From Chersky-840 sp963838775 (GTDB lineage: Bacteria > Actinomycetota > Acidimicrobiia > Acidimicrobiales > UBA8190), in the NCBI GenBank assembly GCA_963838775.1, contig CAWISP010000028.1:62001-126000 (forward strand): a DNA stretch of 64,000 bases, written 5' to 3'. Positions 36,174-44,528 of this stretch are shown piece by piece. Both the position numbers and the translations under genes were made by a program. Numbering within the stretch: position 1 is the first letter of the stretch; the number at the start of each line of letters is the position of its first letter. The notes under the pieces are model-generated. The model had not been told where the DNA came from. It saw only the letters and a program-made list of their open reading frames with translations, and made no database searches.

Positions 36174-37193
36174 TCACGCCGCCTCGGCGAAGGCGTCGTC
36201 GCCTGCATTGGCGAGGTCGTGGTGCACCCGACGCAGGATGCGTCGAGCCACCGAGAGCCGTGCCCGCTTGGCCCCGAGGCGGTGCTTGACCTCGAGGTAG
36301 TACTCGTGGTCAGGCGAGGCCTTGCGCCAGGCGGCACCGGCCGCTTCATACAGTGCCCAGCGCAACACGGGCGATCCTTGGCGCGAGAGGTGGCCCCTCG
36401 TTCGCTTGCCGTCGGATTCTTCAACGGTGACGTCCAGCCCGGCGAAGCGCACCGACTGCCGGGAACTGGAGAAGCGCCGGGTGTCGCCCCACTCGGCGAG
36501 GATCGCCGCCGACAGGATGGGCCCGATGCCCCACTGGCGTTGCAGGACTTGGCATCCGGGCTGGACCTTGGCGAAGGCCTCGAGCTGTCGATCGAGAACC
36601 TCGACCTCGTCGTCGAAGACCTCGAGCATCCGACATCCCACCTCCACCACCTGGCGGCTGGCCGGCGGGAGGTCGACCGACAGCACGTAGTCGCGCCCCG
36701 CCAGGGTCTGGAGGTGCGGAGCGGTGGGCAGGCCGTGATGGAAGAGCTGGGCCTGGATGCGACGGTTCCACCCGCTGCGGCTGTCGACCAGTGCTTTGCG
36801 CAGCCGGACGGTGGTGCGCAGATCGGCGAGATGCGTGGGCGGGATCCACGACTCGGGCAGGTTGTCGGTGAGGACCAGGTCCCGCAGCAGCCGGGCATCG
36901 GCCCGGTCGGTCTTGGCCCGCCGTTTGGGACCGCGTCGGGCCCGAGTCTCGGCCGGTTCGGCCAGATGGGCTTCCATCTTCGCCGCCTCGAGCTCCTCGA
37001 CGACAAAGCGCCACCCGGTGGTGCCCTCCATCGCGAAGGCGGCCTGCTTGCGGCCGAACTGGCCGAGCCAACGCCGAAACTCCTCTCGCGTGGCGGGGCG
37101 GATCACCCCGCGGGTCTCTTCGCCGGAGCGCAGGTCCACATAGTCAAAGGTGATCTGCGCCCGGTGAATGTCCAGCCCTCCTACGATCGGCAT
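36174..37193 (-). CDS. IS110-family transposase, second type
   Basis: 339 residues, intact. 'GGLDIHRAQITFDYVD', 'FAMEGTTGWRFVVEEL' and 'KTDRADARLLRDLV' give the DEDD residues; 'WGIGPILSAAILAEWGDTRRF' is the C-terminal core. Only distantly related to copies A and B. Its start is ATG 37193. Element ends could not be fixed because only one copy is present. Confidence 0.93.
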   Translation of the reverse strand: MPIVGGLDIHRAQITFDYVDLRSGEETRGVIRPATREEFRRWLGQFGRKQAAFAMEGTTGWRFVVEELEAAKMEAHLAEPAETRARRGPKRRAKTDRADARLLRDLVLTDNLPESWIPPTHLADLRTTVRLRKALVDSRSGWNRRIQAQLFHHGLPTAPHLQTLAGRDYVLSVDLPPASRQVVEVGCRMLEVFDDEVEVLDRQLEAFAKVQPGCQVLQRQWGIGPILSAAILAEWGDTRRFSSSRQSVRFAGLDVTVEESDGKRTRGHLSRQGSPVLRWALYEAAGAAWRKASPDHEYYLEVKHRLGAKRARLSVARRILRRVHHDLANAGDDAFAEAA

Positions 37194-37608
37194 GGGGACC
37201 TCCTCCAGCTCCTGTCAATACTCAGTGCGTCCAGCGTGACGCACTTGAGCGGAGGGGGTCCCCGCTACACGCCATCTACCTGGAAGCGATGCTTTCGGAC
37301 AACCGCTTACGATCGCGAGCACCTGGAGGGTGACGCCGAACGCCGATTCTGCGCTCGTCAAGGTGGGCTCGGGAGATCAATTTCCTGAACGTTCTGGCGC
37401 GGCCCCGACCAGGCGGTTTGGGGCAGTCTGTGATTCAAGTCACCGACCACCCGGCTCGATGGACGGCATCGCAGTTTCATCGACCACGTTCCCTAACCGG
37501 ATAATCCCTGTCAGCCCGAGCGCTAGACGTATGGAGACTGCATCCATGTCGGCCACTGACGGTTCTCCCTCCTTCGCAGACGGAGGTCTCTACGAGGATT
37601 ACACTCCC
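37194..37608. other. Intergenic with repeat R4 copy b
   Basis: Contains 37282-37325 (reverse-oriented partner of 22814-22854). The rest has no recognised gene and probably includes the upstream end of the IS110 element. Confidence 0.45.
37282..37325 (-). repeat. Dispersed short repeat R4, copy b
   Basis: Reverse-complement match to 22814-22854. Its outer part (GGTGCTCGCGAT in reverse) also matches 47455-47466, linking R4 with R3. Confidence 0.6.
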
Positions 37609-38323
37609 CTAATCCAGCGCATATCCGAATCCCGTCAGTGCATTGGCAAAGAGGTTGGTTGCGAGCTCTCGCGTGGTTGCTGGGAGATCCCTGCGCCAGC
37701 GCCCGATCGACGCGGACCCGTCCGACGAAGTGCGATGTAATTCCATTCAGGAAGTGGTTGGTGCGCCGCTTCCAATACGCGGTGAACGGGCGGTTCGGAT
37801 GGATCCAGGTCGAGGAAGCGGAGCACTGTCTCCACCGTGCGTGACTCATCAAGCATCAGATCCTCGTAGCGCACACCAGCGATCGGCCATCATCCTCGTG
37901 TAATGAGAAGAGAAGTGCGTCCGCGTGCTTGGCCAGGAAATATAGCAGGTTCTCGTCGCTGGTGACCAGCTGCCTGCCCAGCGCGGCAGAGTTGCGTTTG
38001 GCATTGAAAGCAAGAACGGATGTGAACATGTCCCGAAAATCCCGAACCAGGACGATCTTGGAGAGATCAGGGTAGATGTCCCGCAATCCGCACTCAGAGT
38101 TGCTGGTCGGCTCGATCTTCTCCGCGAAATAGCGGGCAGGCGGCTCAGTCCCGCAGATCTCTCGATAGAAGGACTCGACACGTCCGCGACAGAAATCGAC
38201 AACTGCATCCATGTGCTCCCCACCAAGCCACTTTGAAAGTTCAAAATGTAGGGCTGCCTGATCGGCGTCGGAGGATCCCGCGAGCCAGCATGGGAGATCG
38301 GAGACCTCAACGGGGTTGATCAT
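37609..38323 (-). pseudogene. Sulfotransferase fragment with two frameshifts
   Basis: Read on the minus strand in three frames: 'ARYFAEKIEPTS' and 'KIVLVRDFRDMFTSVLAFN' (the 3'-phosphate binding motif) to 37870; then 'VRYEDLMLDESRTVETVLRFLDLDP' to about 37745; then 'SIGRWRRDLPATTRELATNLF' and 'GFGYALD' ending at TAG 37609. The three pieces make a normal sulfotransferase order. The N-terminal P-loop is missing: the gene is cut where the IS30 remnant begins at about 38330. Confidence 0.78.
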
Positions 38324-38329
38324 CTGGTC

Positions 38330-38914
38330 GAGGCTGCTCGCACGGTCAATGAGGGTGACGACCGCTGAAGCCCCGGCCTAGCCGATGATGAGGTCGCCTT
38401 CGAGGTGCCCTACTTCCTCGCGATCCAGTGCGGCCACGGGGCGCAGGACGATCGGCTTGAAGCGCCCGAGCGGCGAGCCCTTCTTGATCACCGCATCGCC
38501 CCGGTGGCGAGCCTTGCGGTGCCGGCGACGACGGTGGAGGCGTCGGCCGAGGCCAGTGGCCAATCCTCGCCGGCCGTTGGCGTAGATTCCCAGGTAGATG
38601 GTCTCGTGGCTGATGCCCTCGGAGATGGCAATCGTCATCGGGGAGTCCTTCTGGGCCAGCTGATCGGCCACCCGGCCCGACAGCGCCGGGTCCGCCTCGA
38701 ACATCGTCAACCCCGGGCGCGCTCGCTTCCTCGCAGCTCGGCGGTGAGCCCGGACCGCGCAATAGCTGTTGCGCCCACCATTGCGTTTCACTTCTCGTGA
38801 GATGGTCGACGTCGGACGCCCGAGGCTGAGCGCGACGTCCGCCAGCGAGTCACCTCGACCTATCCCTACCCTGATTTCCTCACGTTCTTCCGCGCTGAGT
38901 ACATCGCCTGGCAT
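38330..38914 (-). pseudogene. IS30 transposase remnant with nonsense codon
   Basis: From ATG 38914: 'SLADVALSLGRPTSTISREVKRNGG' (HTH and IS30 signature), 'SHETIYLGIYANGR' and 'HLEGDLIIG', then TAG at 38378. The homology continues past the stop ('SAVVTLIDRAS') for about 15 codons and then ends abruptly at the sulfotransferase fragment. So it carries both a nonsense mutation and a 3' truncation; the DDE domain is mostly gone. Confidence 0.85.
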
Positions 38915-39086
38915 GCTGGGGCCTCCGCCGGTCGTTGTTGCGAACAGACCCGGCCATCATGGTCGGACCGTTGCAACGATCGGTGGAACTCGCCGTTCCT
39001 ACAGCGACCATCCCCCTCACGGCTCACAGCCGACGAGCGTGCCCGGCGACGCGGACCGCTGCGTCCCTCTCGTCTTCGGCATTCGT
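38915..39086. other. Gap between IS30 remnant and TetR gene
   Basis: About 170 bases with no gene; may include the IS30 end. Confidence 0.4.
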
Positions 39087-39725
39087 TCAAGCAAAGGACC
39101 TCAAGTGCGCAATGGCGGCGTCTAGTGCGATCTCAAGGGGCCGCGTGCTGCGCTCGAGCTCGGCCAAGAGCAATCCGCCTTGCAGGCTGGCGATGGTGCT
39201 CACAGCAAGGGTGGCGGGATCGGCATCCGACGAGAGTGTTCCCACTTCGATCATCCTGGCCAGACCGTCGGCCAGGAGCCGCTCCCAGGACGAGAACGCG
39301 TCGACCAGCAGGTCCCGCGCATCGTCGTCTAGTTCGGACAGCTCGTTGGCGAGCGATCCCAAGGGACATCCGCTCCGACATCCGCGCGCTGCATTGAGCG
39401 CGACTATCCCACTTCGCCAGCGCTCGATGTCATCCCAGTTCGAGAGCGAGTGGAGCTGAGGTCCGTGGAAGCCAAGGACCTGTTGGCCTTGGCGGTCGAT
39501 CACGGCATGGACGAGGTCGTTCTTGTCGTCGAAGTAGTGGTAGAGCTGCGACTTGCTAGTGCCGGTCACCTGGCGGACATCGTCGAGGCTCACGCCCGCC
39601 ACACCCCGCTCGTAGATGAGCTCCGCCGCCGCGTCGATGATGCGTTGCCGGGTCTGGCGGCCCTTCGCGGTAGCCGGGACCTGTTCGTCGGTGGGTGCGT
39701 CTGGCACGGCTTCACAATCTTTCAC
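39087..39725 (-). CDS. TetR-family regulator
   Basis: 212 residues from GTG 39725. HTH 'GVAGVSLDDVRQVTGTSKSQLYHYFDDKNDLVHAV' at about 40-75, and a C-terminal ligand domain with 'GCRSGCPLGSLANELSE', whose two cysteines could sense electrophiles or redox state as in NemR-like proteins (inference). Two matching 16-base operators lie between it and the divergent peroxiredoxin gene. Confidence 0.9.
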   Translation of the reverse strand: MKDCEAVPDAPTDEQVPATAKGRQTRQRIIDAAAELIYERGVAGVSLDDVRQVTGTSKSQLYHYFDDKNDLVHAVIDRQGQQVLGFHGPQLHSLSNWDDIERWRSGIVALNAARGCRSGCPLGSLANELSELDDDARDLLVDAFSSWERLLADGLARMIEVGTLSSDADPATLAVSTIASLQGGLLLAELERSTRPLEIALDAAIAHLRSFA

Positions 39726-39729
39726 TCAT

Positions 39730-39779
39730 TGGACTTGACGGTCCATTTGTATGCCTGCCACAGTGGACTGCTCAGTCCA
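39730..39779. promoter_or_regulatory. Two tandem TetR operators
   Basis: TGGACTTGACGGTCCA (39730-39745) and TGGACTGCTCAGTCCA (39764-39779): both 16-base inverted repeats with TGGAC/GTCCA arms, spaced 34 bases centre to centre, about three helical turns. They lie between the TetR start (39725) and the peroxiredoxin start (39800). Binding would block both promoters. Confidence 0.85.
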
Positions 39780-39799
39780 TTCTAGTCAGAGGAGGGCCC

Positions 39800-40465
39800 A
39801 TGCCCACTCCCCAATCACCTCCGTCGCTCCGCGGCGAGCTCGATGCGATGACCGCGGGCATTCCCGAAGCGATCGGCTCGCGGATCGACGCAGGAGTGCA
39901 TGAGATCGAAGCGTCGGGAGTAGCCCCCGGACTCAGCGTGGGTGACCAAGCGCCGGATTTCACCCTGCCTGACGCGCTTGGAAAGCCGGTCGCTCTCTCG
40001 GACCTTTTGGTGAAGGGTCCGGTCATCGTGACCTTCTATCGAGGCGAGTGGTGCCCGTACTGCAACATTCAACTGCGAGCTTTGCAAGCGGCACTGCCTC
40101 GCTTCGCCGAGCTCGGCGCCTCCCTCGTCGCCATCAGCCCTCAGGCTGCCGACCACAGTCTGTCGCTTGTCGAAAAACACGAGCTGGCCTTCCCGGTCCT
40201 GAGTGACCTCGACCAGTCGGTGATCCGCGACTACAAAGTTCAGTTCACGTTGACTGGCGATCTCGAGGATCTCCAGGTCAATGTCTTCGGCAATGACCCG
40301 GCCAACCAGAACGCCGATCACAGTAGGTCCTTGCCACTCGCTGCCACCTTCGTCATCGACCGCGCTGGGATCATCCGGTATGCGTTCGTGCCTGCGGACT
40401 GGCGGGTCCGGGCCGAACCCGCGGACATCGAGGCGGCGCTCCGGAACCTCTCTGCCGGCGACTGA
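39800..40465 (+). CDS. Peroxiredoxin-like (AhpC/TSA) protein
   Basis: 221 residues. AhpC/TSA fold: 'GDQAPDFTLPDALGKPVALSDLL', then 'VIVTFYRGEWCPYCNIQLRAL' with a C-P-Y-C pair instead of the classic single peroxidatic Cys context, and 'LPLAATFVIDRAGIIRYAFV'. It probably reduces peroxides with a thioredoxin-like donor. GAGGAGG precedes ATG 39800. First gene of the TetR-controlled unit, with the DsbA-like gene 80 bases downstream. Confidence 0.9.
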   Translation: MPTPQSPPSLRGELDAMTAGIPEAIGSRIDAGVHEIEASGVAPGLSVGDQAPDFTLPDALGKPVALSDLLVKGPVIVTFYRGEWCPYCNIQLRALQAALPRFAELGASLVAISPQAADHSLSLVEKHELAFPVLSDLDQSVIRDYKVQFTLTGDLEDLQVNVFGNDPANQNADHSRSLPLAATFVIDRAGIIRYAFVPADWRVRAEPADIEAALRNLSAGD

Positions 40466-40544
40466 ACCCAGCACCGGTCCTGCGAGAACGTCCGCTAGGA
40501 GCCAAGAAGCTCTCAATCCGTCAACTGCCAATGACGGGTGCCGT

Positions 40545-41189
40545 ATGGACACCGTGCGATTCCACTTCGATCCTATTTGCCCCTGGTGCTACCAGACCTC
40601 GCGATGGGCCAAGCGCCTCGAGCAGCTTGGCGAAATTGAGCTCGACTGGGGGTTGTTCTCCCTCGAGGTCGTCAACCTCAAAGAGGGGTCCGATCCGCAC
40701 CAGCTGCAAGCCCGGTCGGGCCCGGCTCTGCGAACTGCGATCCTCATACGAGAGCGGAAGGGTGGCGCGGCGATCGGCTCCTACTACACCGCGCTCGGTA
40801 AGAGGATCTGGGAGCAGTCACTGCCCGAACAGGACATGGCAACGGCTGTGCGCGGCGCGCTCGAAGAGGTCGGTTTGGACGTCGAGTGGTGCGAGGAGGC
40901 GCTCGCTGAACCAGCAACCTGGGAGGCCGTCCTTGAGGAGCACCACGGACTGATCGAGAGGACGCGAAGCTTCGGGGTGCCAACCATTGTTCTTGATGGG
41001 GGAAGGGGGCCGGCCATTTTCGGACCGGTAATCAGCGAATTGCCAACCGATGACGACGCGGTGGAGTTGTGGCGACACGTCTCATGGCTGGCACGCTACG
41101 AGAACTTTTCCGAACTGAAGCGAGAACGGAGTAAAGCACCCGATCTGCCCGCGATGCCCTGGTATCAAGCTCAGCGCAATGCGAGTTGA
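40545..41189 (+). CDS. DsbA/FrnE-like oxidoreductase
   Basis: 214 residues. 'FHFDPICPWCYQTSRWAKRL' carries the C-P-W-C active site at residues 12-15, and the middle is the helical insertion of the 2-hydroxychromene isomerase/DsbA class ('RSFGVPTIVLDG' with the cis-Pro loop). Cytosolic (no signal). It follows the peroxiredoxin, so a shared thiol-redox response is likely. Confidence 0.88.
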   Translation: MDTVRFHFDPICPWCYQTSRWAKRLEQLGEIELDWGLFSLEVVNLKEGSDPHQLQARSGPALRTAILIRERKGGAAIGSYYTALGKRIWEQSLPEQDMATAVRGALEEVGLDVEWCEEALAEPATWEAVLEEHHGLIERTRSFGVPTIVLDGGRGPAIFGPVISELPTDDDAVELWRHVSWLARYENFSELKRERSKAPDLPAMPWYQAQRNAS

Positions 41190-41235
41190 TGCCTGTTTAC
41201 AGTGCCGTAATGATCGCTCCCGCTGCGAGTGCGGC

Positions 41236-41380
41236 AGGTTCCTCTACGTCGAGAGCGGGGGATCCGGCGCCTTCGACGCCTACGCCGTCAACGCGAACGG
41301 GTCGCTCTCACCGATCGAGACCGTCTGGAACATCCCGCTCGGCAGCGAGGGAATCGCCGTCGAGCCCCCCTGCCCGACGG
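41236..41380 (+). pseudogene. C-terminal remnant of a beta-propeller (lactonase-like) gene
   Basis: 'GRFLYVESGGSGAFDAYAVN', 'NGSLSPIETV' and 'LGSEGIAV' in the plus strand match the last blade of the intact propeller at 44529-45686 ('GQFLYVQTGGKGIVDEFQVN', 'NGSLTEIGSV', 'VGGEGIVA'). About 45 codons; nothing upstream belongs to it. A relic of a second propeller gene. Confidence 0.7.
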
Positions 41381-41393
41381 CACCATCTGTCGC

Positions 41394-41882
41394 TCACCGA
41401 GATTCAGCGATCCTCTTGAGCGCAGCAAGAGTGGCGGGAATCCCGGTGTGCGCGTCCTCTGTGCGGTCAGCGATCTGCGCCTGGGCCTCCGCCCCGAAGC
41501 GATCCTCGAACAATGCGATGCCGCCGGGGAGGAACTCCCACGACTCCGTCACCTGCGTCCCACTCTCGACCGGGGTGAACGTGTATCCCCACCGCACTCG
41601 GTCGCCTCCGACGACGAATGCGAACTCGCGGCCCCGATCCGCGACGACGACCTCTGATCGTGTCTCCCAGGTCCGTTCGGGCAGCTCGTTCCGCCCGGTG
41701 AACCAGGCACCCACCTCTGGGCGAGCAGCCTCGTCCCACCAGCACGCCTTGCAGACCGGGCTCCACTCTCCCATCCGGGTCACGTCGGAGACCATGTCGT
41801 ACAGGTCTTCCGATGATCGGTCGATCACTATCGACTCCGCGAAGGTGGGATTAGCCGTCAGCGGAGCTTTCCACAGTGCCAC
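41394..41882 (-). CDS. SRPBCC-family (polyketide cyclase/START-like) protein
   Basis: 162 residues from GTG 41882. 'IVIDRSSEDLYDMVSDVTRMGEWSPVCKACWWDE' is the start of the polyketide_cyc2 fold, and it ends with the long C-terminal helix. Binds a hydrophobic ligand; function unknown. Divergent from a TetR gene with an 18-base gap, so they probably share regulation. Confidence 0.85.
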   Translation of the reverse strand: MALWKAPLTANPTFAESIVIDRSSEDLYDMVSDVTRMGEWSPVCKACWWDEAARPEVGAWFTGRNELPERTWETRSEVVVADRGREFAFVVGGDRVRWGYTFTPVESGTQVTESWEFLPGGIALFEDRFGAEAQAQIADRTEDAHTGIPATLAALKRIAESR

Positions 41883-41900
41883 AACCCCAATTATACCGGG

Positions 41901-42548
41901 GTGTGGGCACACATAACGTTTCGCGAATTGACCCTCCCGGCCCAGCTCACCCGGTCTCGTATCAGGCAAACCACCATGGAGGTCGTCGCCCAACGAGGCT
42001 TCGACGCCACGGTCGAGGAGATCGCCCAGCTCTCGGGCGTGAGCCCCCGGACCATCTACCGCCATTATGGGACCCACGACCGGTTGATCGCCGCCACGGT
42101 CAACGACATGTACTTCGGCTGGTTCGAGGACCTGCCTCTGCCTGGCGAGGATCTCGACGGCTGGATCGAGGACCGGGCGGTGACGGTCCACACCAGAATC
42201 GCTCACGTCGTCGGAGCGGCCTTCTGGGACATCCACGCTCCCCGGGCCAACGCATCTGAGGTCCTTTCCGAGATGGACGCGCAGCGCCGTGACGTCCGCG
42301 TCCGCGGGATTCGGACTCTGCTGAAGGTGGTGTGGCGGATAGCCGGCGGCACGGGCGAGCCTCCCGAGGACCTGGTCTTAGCCTTTGCCCTCAATCTCTC
42401 GGCATTCGCCACGCAGGCGCTCATGGTCGACTTCGACCAGACCCCGGCCGAGATCGGGGCGCTGACGGCCGACATCTTGAAGATGCTCCTGTGGCGCGCC
42501 ATCGAGGCGCAGGTCTCACGGGAAGGCGATTGCGCCGACGGGCGCTAA
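41901..42548 (+). CDS. TetR-family regulator
   Basis: Up to 215 residues. HTH 'FDATVEEIAQLSGVSPRTIYRHYGTHDRLIAATV' near 35-70 from the first possible start. The GTG at 41901 leaves almost no promoter space; TTG 41928 is another candidate. The likely target is the divergent SRPBCC gene. Confidence 0.85.
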   Translation: MWAHITFRELTLPAQLTRSRIRQTTMEVVAQRGFDATVEEIAQLSGVSPRTIYRHYGTHDRLIAATVNDMYFGWFEDLPLPGEDLDGWIEDRAVTVHTRIAHVVGAAFWDIHAPRANASEVLSEMDAQRRDVRVRGIRTLLKVVWRIAGGTGEPPEDLVLAFALNLSAFATQALMVDFDQTPAEIGALTADILKMLLWRAIEAQVSREGDCADGR

Positions 42549-42931
42549 GCAAGAACCTGTGCTCTTGGGGCGCGCAGGTACCTCAAGCTGTGCCGCTCCG
42601 CTCGGATCGGTCGTGAATCCGACCCCAGCGTGAGCGCGATTGTTGGCGTGGCCAATCGCCCGAGATCCAGTTCTTTGAGGGTCACAACTCTTTTGTTGGC
42701 AGGCGGTCGAGGGCCTGACGCGCAAACGCCGCACCGGAACGATCGTCACAATCACCCTGGGACGCCTCACTTAAGACCCATCCGGGATGAATCAGATATG
42801 CAGGTAATCGTCACGTCATTTCACTCAGAAGAACAGCTGACGATTACCGGCATGAGTGCTGATCCAGTGCCCCTGGAGCCGTGAGTGACCCGGCCGCAAA
42901 TGACAGGGTATTTTGGTCGGCTCGCCGGACT
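42549..42931. other. Convergent intergenic region with long hairpin
   Basis: GGTAATCGTCA (42803-42813) and TGACGATTACC (42838-42848) are a perfect 11-bp inverted repeat with a 24-base loop. The region lies between the 3' ends of the TetR gene and the small minus-strand gene, so a two-way terminator is possible. No gene recognised. Confidence 0.55.
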
Positions 42932-43222
42932 CTAGGGCTTGTAGACGCATCCGTCCCAGTACGCCGACAGGTGGCGGCGTACGATCCCGTGCTCCTCGAT
43001 CGACAGAACGTGCGGTTGATCGACTGGGTCGCCGTGGTACTTGATGACGATTTCGTGGTTGTCGATCACAACGAAATCGTCGGCATCCGAGGGAGCCTCG
43101 GTCGTGATGTCCAGCAAGGTTAGCGGTCCACGGCAACAGCGGTGGAGGTGGGAGCGAACGTAGACGACACCACCATGGTCCTTGACGAAGTCCGTAGCCT
43201 CGTCGGAAACCAACACTTCCAT
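42932..43222 (-). CDS. Small conserved-looking hypothetical protein
   Basis: 96 residues with AAGGTAAG before ATG 43222. 'DFVKDHGGVVYVRSHLHRCCRGPLTLLDITTEAP' has a H-R-C-C motif and a strand-rich pattern suggesting a metal- or cluster-binding fold; the rest is acidic with 'VIKYHGDPVDQPHVLSIEEHGIVRRHL'. I recall similar short proteins in actinobacteria but no named function. The only close neighbour on the same strand is the sigma/anti-sigma pair. Confidence 0.6.
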   Translation of the reverse strand: MEVLVSDEATDFVKDHGGVVYVRSHLHRCCRGPLTLLDITTEAPSDADDFVVIDNHEIVIKYHGDPVDQPHVLSIEEHGIVRRHLSAYWDGCVYKP

Positions 43223-43305
43223 AGACTTACCTTAGGTCGAAACACACCTGGGCCGACCCTGCGAACGTCCCGAACCGGGGCGCGGTCCCAAGGGACAAGG
43301 CCCGA

Positions 43306-43377
43306 TCGCAACATGCCGTGTGAGGGCGGTCCGGACCGAAAGCGCTCGGCTCAGTATTCGCGGCGATGAGTGATTCC
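43306..43377. repeat. Degenerate repeat R2, copy a
   Basis: Co-linear with 45856-45927: CGCAAC-TGCCG then, after ~45 looser bases, TATTCGCGGCG-TGAGTGATT (one base differs). It lies upstream of the small gene at 43222 and downstream of the anti-sigma gene. Confidence 0.65.
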
Positions 43378-43446
43378 GATCGGATGAGGGTGGTCAGATT
43401 TTCTCCATCAGATTCTCTCCACCACCGACCGTCAGTGGGTCCGCAA

Positions 43447-43701
43447 CTATTCGGAGCGCCAACGCCGATAGAGATCGGTCAGGTCCTGTCTCGCTTCTGG
43501 AGACAGGTCGTCCGGTTCGATGGCACCGGCCAACTGAATGGTCATCCTGATTTGTTCCAGGTAGGCGGCACAGTTGGGACACGCCTTGAGATGGGTCTCA
43601 AATCGGCGTCGGTCCCGCCGGGAGAGAGCCCCTTCGAGATAGTCGGTGACAAGTTCGACCGCCTGCTGGCACACGATGTCTCTCCGTCGCAGCGATAGCA
43701 C
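43447..43701 (-). CDS. Anti-sigma factor, zinc-finger (ZAS) type
   Basis: 84 residues from GTG 43701. 'CQQAVELVTDYLEGALSRRDRRRFETHLKACPNCAAYLEQIR' carries the H-x3-C-x2-C ZAS motif of cytosolic/short anti-sigma proteins (zf-HC2). It starts 2 bases after the sigma stop, so both are made together. No membrane segment, so it is a soluble anti-sigma factor. Confidence 0.9.
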   Translation of the reverse strand: MLSLRRRDIVCQQAVELVTDYLEGALSRRDRRRFETHLKACPNCAAYLEQIRMTIQLAGAIEPDDLSPEARQDLTDLYRRWRSE

Positions 43702-43703
43702 GG

Positions 43704-44291
43704 TCAGCTCTTCTCCATCTCGGCGTCGAGGATCTCTCGCAATCGCGAGCGTCCGCGGTGCAGCAAGATCCGCTGGTTGCCAACACTGATTCCGAGCACG
43801 GCGCACGCTTCGCCGTTGGAAAGGCCTTCGACATCTCGCAACATAACGACCTGGCGCTGACGGGGAGGCAGTTCATCGAGGGCAGACTTGAGGATCGGCA
43901 CCCAGGTGGCGGCGTCGAGACGGGCCTCGCTTTCCTCTGTCCAGCGGTCGAGGGGGTCGGCCCACTGGCCCTGAGCGTCGAAGCGGGTTGGGTCGACGGC
44001 TCGGAGCGTGTCGATCGAGGGATCAGAAGGCTCGTGGGCACCGGCCGAGCGGGCGCGGTTGACGAGGATCCGAAAGAGCCAGGTCTTGAACGAAGAACGT
44101 CCCTCGAACTGCTCGATGCCACGAACGACGCCCAGCCACGTGTCCTGGACGGCCTCTTCGGCCACGGCCTGATTGGAGACTATGGAACAGGCCACGCGAA
44201 GCATGGGCTGCTGGTAGCGGGCCACCAGCATCACGAATGCCTCCTCATCACCGGTGCGGACCCGGCTGAGCAGCTCGCCATCCATCTCCAC
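43704..44291 (-). CDS. ECF-type RNA polymerase sigma factor
   Basis: 195 residues. Region 2 'FVMLVARYQQPMLRVACSIVSNQAVAEEAVQDTWLGVVRGIEQFEGRSSFKTWLFRILVNRAR' and region 4 'LDELPPRQRQVVMLRDVEGLSNGEACAVLGISVGNQRILLHRGRSRLRE', the RpoE/ECF arrangement, seen as adjoining blocks. Paired with the ZAS anti-sigma. Divergent from the secreted propeller gene, which may belong to its regulon. Confidence 0.95.
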   Translation of the reverse strand: MEMDGELLSRVRTGDEEAFVMLVARYQQPMLRVACSIVSNQAVAEEAVQDTWLGVVRGIEQFEGRSSFKTWLFRILVNRARSAGAHEPSDPSIDTLRAVDPTRFDAQGQWADPLDRWTEESEARLDAATWVPILKSALDELPPRQRQVVMLRDVEGLSNGEACAVLGISVGNQRILLHRGRSRLREILDAEMEKS

Positions 44292-44416
44292 GGCGCGAAT
44301 CGTAGGACTCGGGGGTGTGGTGCGGGTCGCGCCCAGGAGTCACGGCCTCGGTGTCTCGGATTGCGACCCATCGCCTGTCGTCTCGACATGGTCTTTCAGT
44401 CCTCATTCACCCCGGG

Positions 44417-44468
44417 GCGTTACATGGAGGTGGGAGCCGGCAGGCGCATCCAGGCACCAACGTAACGC
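44417..44468. promoter_or_regulatory. Inverted repeat GCGTTAC / GTAACGC in sigma-propeller gap
   Basis: GCGTTAC at 44417-44423 and GTAACGC at 44462-44468 face each other in the 237-base divergent gap. Could mark paired promoter elements of the ECF sigma; weak on its own. Confidence 0.4.
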
Positions 44469-44528
44469 TTGGCCTCCATTCCGAGACTGTATGTCGACAC
44501 CCTCGAAATCATCGACAAAGGAGACGCA

